Origin: Candidatus Bathyarchaeota archaeon
GTDB lineage: Archaea > Thermoproteota > Bathyarchaeia > Bathyarchaeales > DTEX01
Reading direction: 5' to 3'
Assembly (NCBI GenBank): GCA_021158305.1
Contig: JAGGUU010000141.1
Location: forward strand, 1 to 5,814
Length of the DNA: 5,814 nt
Part shown: in pieces, positions 1 to 3,577 of the stretch
Numbering within the stretch: the stretch's first letter is position 1
Layout: every line of letters starts with the position of its first letter
Made by a program: the position numbers and the translations under genes
The notes under the pieces: generated by a model
Seen by the model: only the letters and a program-made list of their open reading frames with translations
Told to the model about the DNA's origin: nothing
Database searches by the model: none

Positions 1-29
1 ATCTTGGTGAAAAATACCGGATAAAGTGA
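1..29 (+). CDS. C-terminal end of a LivG-like ABC transporter ATP-binding protein (partial)
   Basis: Only the last eight full codons and the TGA stop (27-29) are present, reading LGEKYRIK. The two leading bases AT could complete a Tyr codon. LivG proteins of branched-chain amino acid transporters typically end in a YLGE-like tail, and LivG usually lies directly before LivF. The stop is only 6 bases before the next start and in the same frame, as expected for tightly linked subunits of one operon. The call rests on this short tail and on the neighbour, so it is an inference. The other two frames give no comparably recognisable ending. Confidence 0.55.
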
Positions 30-31
30 TC
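26..31 (+). promoter_or_regulatory. Ribosome binding site of livF
   Basis: GTGATC is complementary to the GATCAC segment of the archaeal 16S rRNA 3' tail. It lies 4 bases before the ATG at 36 and overlaps the stop of the upstream gene, suggesting translational coupling. Confidence 0.5.
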
Positions 32-35
32 TTCC

Positions 36-749
36 ATGTTGGAGCTTAAGAATGTAAATTCTGGCTATGGATCTCACCAAATACTCTATGACGTCTCTAT
101 GGAGATGAAAAAAGAAGATATAACTGTCATAATTGGCCCAAATGGAGCTGGAAAAACAACGCTTATGCGAACTATTATGGGCCTTGTAAACGTATATTCT
201 GGAACTGTAAAATTTAATGGACAAAACCTAGTTAATGTGCCGACGAACAAGATAGTGAAGATGGGAGTTTCATACGTTCCTCAGAGAGATAGTCTCTTCG
301 AGAACCTTACTGTCAAGGAGAACCTCATGTTGGGAGGTTACCTCCTCAGTAGAGATGAGCGGGAGGCACGCATGGAGGAAGTATTAACCCTCTTCCCAGT
401 CTTGGCAAGGAAAGATTACATCAATCGAAAGGCGAATAGACTTAGTGGCGGGGAGAGGAAGATGCTTGCCATAGCGAAAGGACTTATGAAGAAGCCTAAG
501 CTGATGTTGCTCGATGAGCCTACAGAAGGCTTAATGCCGAAGCTTACGATGGAAGTCTATGACAAGATAAGGGAGATTCATGAAGAAACAAATGTGCAGA
601 TAGTTATGACCGAAGAAAAGGCTACATTCGCTCTGGAACTCGGGGATTATGCTTTTCTACTTGTCAGCGGCAGAGTGCAGGAGCATGGAGACGCAAAGAG
701 AATGCTTGAGGATCCGAATCTTAGAGAAAAATACTTCGGCATTCTATGA
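36..749 (+). CDS. livF: LivF-like ABC transporter ATP-binding protein, branched-chain amino acid (HAAT) family
   Basis: A 237-residue cytoplasmic ATPase subunit that would power an importer of branched-chain amino acids or a related solute (ureas and amides also use this family). Visible motifs are Walker A GPNGAGKTT (34-42), Q-loop Gln83, signature LSGGE (136-140) and Walker B LMLLDEP (156-162). The C-terminal ending REKYFGIL resembles the REAYLG tail of LivF. Full length for the family. The preceding partial LivG-like gene ends 6 bases upstream, so the binding protein and the permeases LivH/LivM are expected to the left. The start follows a GTGATC ribosome binding site, and an in-frame stop at 27-29 leaves no earlier start. 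Oddity: at the H-loop position, where ABC ATPases have His and LivF usually has Gln (VEQN), this protein has Glu194 (TEEK). The substrate cannot be read from the ATPase; UrtE-type urea uptake is the main alternative. Confidence 0.88.
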   Translation: MLELKNVNSGYGSHQILYDVSMEMKKEDITVIIGPNGAGKTTLMRTIMGLVNVYSGTVKFNGQNLVNVPTNKIVKMGVSYVPQRDSLFENLTVKENLMLGGYLLSRDEREARMEEVLTLFPVLARKDYINRKANRLSGGERKMLAIAKGLMKKPKLMLLDEPTEGLMPKLTMEVYDKIREIHEETNVQIVMTEEKATFALELGDYAFLLVSGRVQEHGDAKRMLEDPNLREKYFGIL

Positions 750-756
750 AAAGGCA

Positions 757-764
757 ATTTATAT
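757..764 (+). promoter_or_regulatory. Possible TATA box after livF
   Basis: ATTTATAT lies 7 bases after the livF stop, preceded by a purine-rich AAAAGG that could act as BRE. A start point about 25 bases downstream, near 785-790, would transcribe the inverted repeat at 802-853 and the small frame at 818-991. Short AT-rich matches are common in spacers, so this is a candidate only. Confidence 0.3.
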
Positions 765-794
765 GTGATATTCTCTCTTAGATAATCAGGATCT

Positions 795-859
795 GCCGGT
801 AAATACTATATGATGCGATGGAGATCGCGGATACTAAAAATCCATATAGTATTGGAGGC
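795..859 (+). other. Nested inverted repeats, possible structured RNA or operator
   Basis: AATACTATATG (802-812) and CATATAGTATT (843-853) are perfect reverse complements of 11 bases. Inside them GCGAT (815-819) pairs with ATCGC (824-828) over a GGAG loop. GGAT (829-832) can pair with ATCC (840-843), although C843 is then shared with the outer stem. Outside, GCC (795-797) can pair with GGC (857-859) across a small internal loop. Together this could fold as a three-way junction. It could instead be a binding site for a dimeric regulator. I match it to no known riboswitch, tRNA or guide RNA class. It overlaps the start of the possible small CDS at 818, so both readings are unlikely to be true together. 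Confidence 0.35.
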
Positions 860-991
860 TTTCATTTCATAAATGCTTCTGTTTCATCTATTTTCTCATC
901 AGTTTCAGATCAAGAGGATCACCCAAAAAATAATAGTCCTGATGAATCATTTCCATCGGCATTTAGAGAATTAGATGCGGAAGCTATCTGA
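818..991 (+). CDS. Possible small protein of 57 residues, unknown
   Basis: An open frame from ATG 818 to TGA 989-991, following an in-frame stop at 800-802. It reads MEIADTKNPYSIGGFHFINA at the start and ends in FRELDAEAI. It is Ser-rich (about one residue in five) in the first two thirds and acidic at the C-terminus, with no obvious signal peptide, membrane span or Cys/His motif. I recognise no family. For: it fills half of an otherwise empty 355-base gap, and a TATA-like box lies about 55 bases upstream. Against: there is no ribosome binding site, it is short, and it overlaps the nested inverted repeats. It could be a real small gene, a decayed remnant or chance. No other gene-like signal is visible in the rest of the gap (992-1040). 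Confidence 0.22.
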   Translation: MEIADTKNPYSIGGFHFINASVSSIFSSVSDQEDHPKNNSPDESFPSAFRELDAEAI

Positions 992-1053
992 AAAATAACG
1001 TTCGGAGAACACATTAGAGCATCTTACATGATCTTTCGGCACGCTTGAACCCT

Positions 1054-1066
1054 AAACCTTATTAAT
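1054..1066 (+). promoter_or_regulatory. Promoter of alba (BRE/TATA)
   Basis: AAACC (1054-1058) followed by TTATTAAT (1059-1066) resembles an archaeal BRE plus TATA box. Transcription starting about 25 bases downstream (near 1085-1090) would give a leader of 15-20 bases that just includes the ribosome binding site GAGGGAG at 1091-1097. Confidence 0.5.
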
Positions 1067-1104
1067 ACGCATGGAAAACTATGAGAGATTGAGGGAGACG
1101 AGAG

Positions 1105-1392
1105 ATGTCGGAAAGTAACGCTGTGCTGATTGGACGGAAACCTGTAATGAACTATGTGCTGGCTTGTATAACGTTGCTTCATGGAGGAGCAAAGGAGATA
1201 ACTATCAAGGCTAGAGGGCGAGCGATAAGTCGAGCAGTGGACGTTGCTGAGATTCTCAGAAAGAGATTCATGCCGGACTTGAAAGTCAAGAATATAACAA
1301 TAGGGACGGAACAGGTTCAGCTAAAGGACGAGGAAGGCGAGGGTGTAACTCCAAGGAACATCAGTACAATAGAGATAACATTGGCCCAGTAG
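1105..1392 (+). CDS. albA: Alba chromatin / nucleic-acid-binding protein
   Basis: A 95-residue protein of the Alba (Sac10b) family, the abundant dimeric DNA- and RNA-coating protein of many archaea. IGRKPVMNYV (9-18) aligns with the IGKKPVMNYV segment of Sulfolobus Sso10b, and KARGRAISRAVD (35-46) covers the central basic stretch. Phe55 in RKRFMPD matches the Sso10b Phe60 used in dimer-dimer contacts. The C-terminal STIEITLA strand is also conserved. Length is normal for the family. The ATG lies 7 bases after GAGGGAG. The gene appears to be a single transcription unit, with its own promoter upstream and a convergent gene downstream. Oddity: the position of Sso10b Lys16, the known acetylation site, is Arg11 here, while Lys17 is kept as Lys12. 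The family call is secure; whether it mainly binds DNA or RNA in this organism is not visible. Confidence 0.96.
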   Translation: MSESNAVLIGRKPVMNYVLACITLLHGGAKEITIKARGRAISRAVDVAEILRKRFMPDLKVKNITIGTEQVQLKDEEGEGVTPRNISTIEITLAQ

Positions 1393-1411
1393 ATCCTCCT
1401 AGAGCCTAGAC

Positions 1412-1458
1412 AGAGACTATTCCCCACAATCTTTTTAACTTAGTCTCTTTTCAAAAAG
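1412..1458. terminator. Shared terminator region between alba and the convergent DUF2153-like gene
   Basis: The 87-base gap between two converging genes holds CTTTTT (1431-1436), a T-run for the plus strand. AAAAAG (1453-1458) reads CTTTTT on the minus strand. AGAGACT (1412-1418) and AGTCTCT (1442-1448) form a 7-bp inverted repeat around the first T-run. Archaeal terminators are mainly U-runs, so each T-run would serve one gene. Confidence 0.5.
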
Positions 1459-1479
1459 GAAGGCTGAAACATTTCTCTT

Positions 1480-1821
1480 TTAAATGTATATTTCTTCCCT
1501 TCCTCTAGCAGCTCTTATTCTCCCACTAATCTCTAAGCCTTTTTCCTCCCCCTTTTTAGTTATTTCCATGTCATATTTTATAAAGCTCTTCGTAAACTCG
1601 GTCATTTTCTTATTTATCTCACTTAATTCCTCATTTGTGAACCTTGTCATTATGTCGGGGTTGTTAACCCATTGCATCCAGCCCCATATGCTTCTTTGAA
1701 GAGCGCTAAGCATGAAGCGTATCGCCCTCACATGCTCCAGTCTATCTTTGTCTTTAGCTCTCTCGAGCATCTCTATCTTCTCAAGTATTCTCTCACAGCT
1801 CCGAATCCACTCCGAGCTCAA
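1480..1821 (-). CDS. Archaeal conserved protein of unknown function, DUF2153-like
   Basis: A 113-residue, mostly helical and highly charged protein with no signal peptide or membrane span. The central segment SIWGWMQWVNNPDIMTRF (44-61) is Trp-rich and looks strongly conserved. It and the overall pattern match my memory of the archaeal DUF2153 family, which I could not check by search. No catalytic motif is evident. The C-terminal stretch RIRAARGREEIYI is basic, which could suit nucleic acid contact, but that is speculation. The start is TTG at 1821, chosen because GGGGGAG lies 5 bases upstream and the protein begins naturally there. The gene follows archease on the same strand after 51 bases with no clear terminator between, so co-transcription is likely. 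This hints at a link to RNA ligation or tRNA splicing but does not prove one. Confidence 0.75.
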   Translation of the reverse strand: MSSEWIRSCERILEKIEMLERAKDKDRLEHVRAIRFMLSALQRSIWGWMQWVNNPDIMTRFTNEELSEINKKMTEFTKSFIKYDMEITKKGEEKGLEISGRIRAARGREEIYI

Positions 1822-1826
1822 CTATT

Positions 1827-1833
1827 CTCCCCC
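1827..1833 (-). promoter_or_regulatory. Ribosome binding site supporting the TTG start of the DUF2153-like gene
   Basis: On the minus strand this reads GGGGGAG, 5 bases before TTG 1821-1819. It is the main reason for accepting a non-ATG start. Confidence 0.55.
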
Positions 1834-1872
1834 TTTCTAGCAATATTCAATTATTTTGTCAAGAGATACGAC

Positions 1873-2313
1873 TTAAATGTCCAGTATAAATTTTAGAGTT
1901 ACGCCTTCCGTCTTCTTCTCAATTTCCATGCGGTGATATGTAACCGCTTTGACTCCCACCTTCTGCGAATGTCTGGAAGGATCGAATTCCTCTCCATAGA
2001 TCTGAGCTTTAAGCCTGTAACCCTGCGGTGTCTTCTTTATCTCATTCACATAGAACTTTGAGTATAATCTGCCATTTATGTCAAATCGGATGAGTAGCTC
2101 CTCAAGCCAGTTGTAAAGCAGTTCTTTCTCATCTCTTCCTTCAACCTCCACATCCTCCTGAACTGCTGGTTTAACATCTCTAATATTTGTCATAGTCTCA
2201 AACATAGCGTAGGCAGCATTCTCAAATGCTTCAGGCATGTCCTTACCATATGCTGCTATATAAATATCTGCTGTGTGCTCAAGAAACTTGAAGCCCCTAG
2301 ACTGTTTAGTCAT
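1873..2313 (-). CDS. Archease, activator of the RtcB tRNA/RNA ligase
   Basis: A 146-residue cytoplasmic protein of the archease family, which helps RtcB form its guanylylated intermediate and turn over during tRNA splicing and RNA repair. Family features are the N-terminal FLEHTADIYIAAYG (10-23) with His13 and Asp16, and LLYNWLEELLIRFD (65-78). FDPSRH (111-116), VKAVTYHRMEIEK (121-133) and the C-terminal LDI with Asp145 follow. Acidic residues at both ends build the metal site in the family, so the protein looks complete and active. The ATG at 2313 lies 7 bases after GGGAGG. It diverges from ubiX and probably leads a two-gene unit with the DUF2153-like gene. RtcB is not in the window. Confidence 0.95.
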   Translation of the reverse strand: MTKQSRGFKFLEHTADIYIAAYGKDMPEAFENAAYAMFETMTNIRDVKPAVQEDVEVEGRDEKELLYNWLEELLIRFDINGRLYSKFYVNEIKKTPQGYRLKAQIYGEEFDPSRHSQKVGVKAVTYHRMEIEKKTEGVTLKFILDI

Positions 2314-2320
2314 CTTGAAG

Positions 2321-2326
2321 CCTCCC
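2321..2326 (-). promoter_or_regulatory. Ribosome binding site of archease
   Basis: On the minus strand this reads GGGAGG, 7 bases before the ATG at 2313. Confidence 0.55.
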
Positions 2327-2390
2327 TCTAGAGATTACTCGTCTAGGTCTTTATGTGTTTCTGATATTCTTAGAAGGCGAGGTAGAAAAT

Positions 2391-2407
2391 GTTAAGTGTT
2401 CCTTAAC
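2391..2407. promoter_or_regulatory. 17-bp palindrome between archease and ubiX
   Basis: GTTAAG (2391-2396), five bases, then CTTAAC (2402-2407) is a perfect 6-bp inverted repeat in the 120-base divergent region. It lies just upstream of the ubiX ribosome binding site. It could be an operator for a dimeric winged-helix regulator or a small leader hairpin. No convincing TATA box could be fixed for either divergent gene. Confidence 0.3.
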
Positions 2408-2413
2408 TGAAAG

Positions 2414-2422
2414 AGGAGATGA
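2414..2422 (+). promoter_or_regulatory. Extended ribosome binding site of ubiX
   Basis: AGGAGATGA differs by one base from AGGAGGTGA, the complement of the 16S tail, and ends 11 bases before the ATG at 2434. A stop at 2425-2427 in the ubiX frame rules out any longer start. Confidence 0.5.
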
Positions 2423-2433
2423 GCTGACTGAAA

Positions 2434-3003
2434 ATGCGATTAGTCATAGCAATCACTGGAGCAAGCGGCGTAGTTTACGGTAAACGATTACTTGAGGTTC
2501 TGAGAACAAAAAAGGTCGAGACTCATCTCATCATCAGCCGAGCCGGAGAAAGAATAATAGAGTATGAGCTCGGCGTTGCAAAAACTGAGATTGAAAAGCT
2601 AGCAGATTACTCCTATGGAGAGGATAATCTTTCCGCGCCTATTGCGAGCGGATCCTTCCCAACCGATGGGATGGTTATAATCCCATGCAGCACTAAAACT
2701 TTGGCGGGTATAGCGCATGGATACTCAGAGAACCTAATCTTGAGAGCTGCCGAGGTTGCCTTGAAAGAGAGGCGTAAGCTAATACTCGTCCCGCGTGAAG
2801 CACCCCTCAACGCGACTCATCTCAGAAATATGCTCGACTTAGCAGTTCAGGGAGTCACAATAATTCCAGCTGCACCTGCTTTTTATCACAAGCCACAAAA
2901 CATAGACGATCTCATAGATTTCATCGTCGGGAAAGTTTTAGATCTCTTGGGGATAAGTCATAAACTGGTCAAAAAATGGCCTTTAGATTCCAAAACCATT
3001 TAG
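2434..3003 (+). CDS. ubiX: UbiX-type flavin prenyltransferase
   Basis: A 189-residue enzyme that joins a dimethylallyl group to reduced FMN, making the prenylated FMN cofactor of UbiD-family decarboxylases. Family motifs are the flavin-binding ITGASGVVYG (7-16), ISRAGE (34-39), and ASGSFPTDGM (71-80) followed by IIPCSTKTLAGIAHG (82-96). RAAEVALKERRKLILVPREAPL (104-125) includes Arg104, Lys111, Arg121 and Glu122. PAAPAFYHKP (145-154) with Tyr151 follows. Length and order are normal. In the C-terminal helix the usual Arg that contacts the substrate phosphate is Lys167 (FIVGKVLDLLG), and Trp182 is kept. No ubiD is present here. In many archaea the likely client is anhydromevalonate phosphate decarboxylase of the modified mevalonate pathway; this is an inference. 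It reads away from archease and appears to be its own unit. A paralogous flavoprotein decarboxylase is less likely given the full set of UbiX motifs. Confidence 0.95.
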   Translation: MRLVIAITGASGVVYGKRLLEVLRTKKVETHLIISRAGERIIEYELGVAKTEIEKLADYSYGEDNLSAPIASGSFPTDGMVIIPCSTKTLAGIAHGYSENLILRAAEVALKERRKLILVPREAPLNATHLRNMLDLAVQGVTIIPAAPAFYHKPQNIDDLIDFIVGKVLDLLGISHKLVKKWPLDSKTI

Positions 3004-3023
3004 AAAAAATATCTTCGTAACTG

Positions 3024-3033
3024 CTTATATATT
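3024..3033 (+). promoter_or_regulatory. TATA box of the phosphatase gene
   Basis: CTTATATATT is a strong archaeal TATA match. Transcription about 25 bases downstream would begin near 3050-3056, leaving a leader of only about 10 bases before the ATG at 3065. No good ribosome binding site is present, which fits a short or absent leader. Confidence 0.6.
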
Positions 3034-3064
3034 GCTTGACTGTTTCATCATATGAAAGAACTTG

Positions 3065-3571
3065 ATGGTCTTAGATCTGTTGATTGGCTGGGTTCGAGCA
3101 AGGCTGATGAGGCAGAGGGCTTTAGCGGGTTTAGGGCTAAATGCAAATATGGTGACAGAAAAATTATGGATTGGAGGTTTAAACTCTCCAGCATTGATAT
3201 TATCTGAAGGATTTAACGCCGTAGTTGACCTTAGGGAGAAAGACACAGATGATTATCAAATGTTCCTTAAGCGTCACGGAGTGGATTATTTGAACGTTAA
3301 GATCCCGGATGGAAATGGAGCTCCTCCAACGATTCTTTCCGAGATTATTAAATGGATAAAAGAGAAGATTAGAGATGGGAAAAAAGTTCTTGTGCATTGT
3401 AACCTTGGCAGGGGGAGATCTGCTCTCGTAGCTGCTGCATACATCGTTTCTATGGGAGTAAGCCCAGAAGAAGCAGTGAAGATCATCAAGAGTAAAAGAA
3501 GCGTAATCTTTCTGAATAATGCACAGAAGCGAGCATTATATGTCTTTGCGAAATCTCTTTCAAAGACTTAA
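3065..3571 (+). CDS. Dual-specificity / tyrosine-type protein phosphatase
   Basis: A 168-residue cysteine phosphatase. The active-site loop HCNLGRGRS (111-119) contains the CX5R signature, with Cys112 as nucleophile and Arg118 as phosphate binder. Asp82 in VKIPDGNGAPP is the likely general acid. The flanking strand KKVLVHC and the helices after the loop (SALVAAAYIVSMGVSPEEAV) follow the dual-specificity phosphatase fold. The loop resembles PTPMT1-like enzymes, so a phospholipid or polyphosphate substrate is possible besides phosphoprotein. The N-terminal 20 residues (LIGWVRARLMRQRALAG) look like a basic amphipathic helix. ATG 3065 is preferred; a TTG codon directly before it (3062) would add one residue. 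The gene has its own TATA box and little or no leader. It ends 4 bases from the stop of the convergent histidine kinase, so the two are not in one operon. Confidence 0.88.
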   Translation: MVLDLLIGWVRARLMRQRALAGLGLNANMVTEKLWIGGLNSPALILSEGFNAVVDLREKDTDDYQMFLKRHGVDYLNVKIPDGNGAPPTILSEIIKWIKEKIRDGKKVLVHCNLGRGRSALVAAAYIVSMGVSPEEAVKIIKSKRSVIFLNNAQKRALYVFAKSLSKT

Positions 3572-3577
3572 ATTTTT
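3571..3577 (+). terminator. T-run terminating the phosphatase gene
   Basis: AATTTTT directly follows or overlaps the phosphatase stop and could act as an archaeal U-run terminator. It overlaps the last codons of the kinase on the other strand. Confidence 0.35.

Noticed and set aside
795..859. A tRNA or known riboswitch (fluoride, purine) in the nested repeat.
   Set aside because: No tRNA cloverleaf arms or T-loop, and the conserved core sequences of those riboswitches are absent.
888..962. A 24-codon minus-strand frame (MPMEMIHQDYYFLGDPLDLK...), which one extra A in a run of four would lengthen to 33 codons.
   Set aside because: Very short, no ribosome binding site, stop directly before its ATG, and it needs an assumed frameshift. 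It competes with a longer unbroken plus-strand frame.
939..991. CTGATGA (939-945) and CTGA (988-991) spaced like the C and D boxes of an archaeal guide RNA.
   Set aside because: The C box lacks its leading purine, no convincing internal C'/D' pair is visible between them, and such short matches arise often by chance.
1484..1896. Two plus-strand open frames antisense to the DUF2153-like gene.
   Set aside because: The minus strand carries a coherent conserved-looking protein with a good ribosome binding site. The antisense frames are low-complexity shadows.
3052..3204. A 50-codon plus-strand frame from ATG 3052 near the predicted transcription start.
   Set aside because: It overlaps the phosphatase in another frame, resembles no family I know and ends early, while the phosphatase frame has clear active-site motifs.
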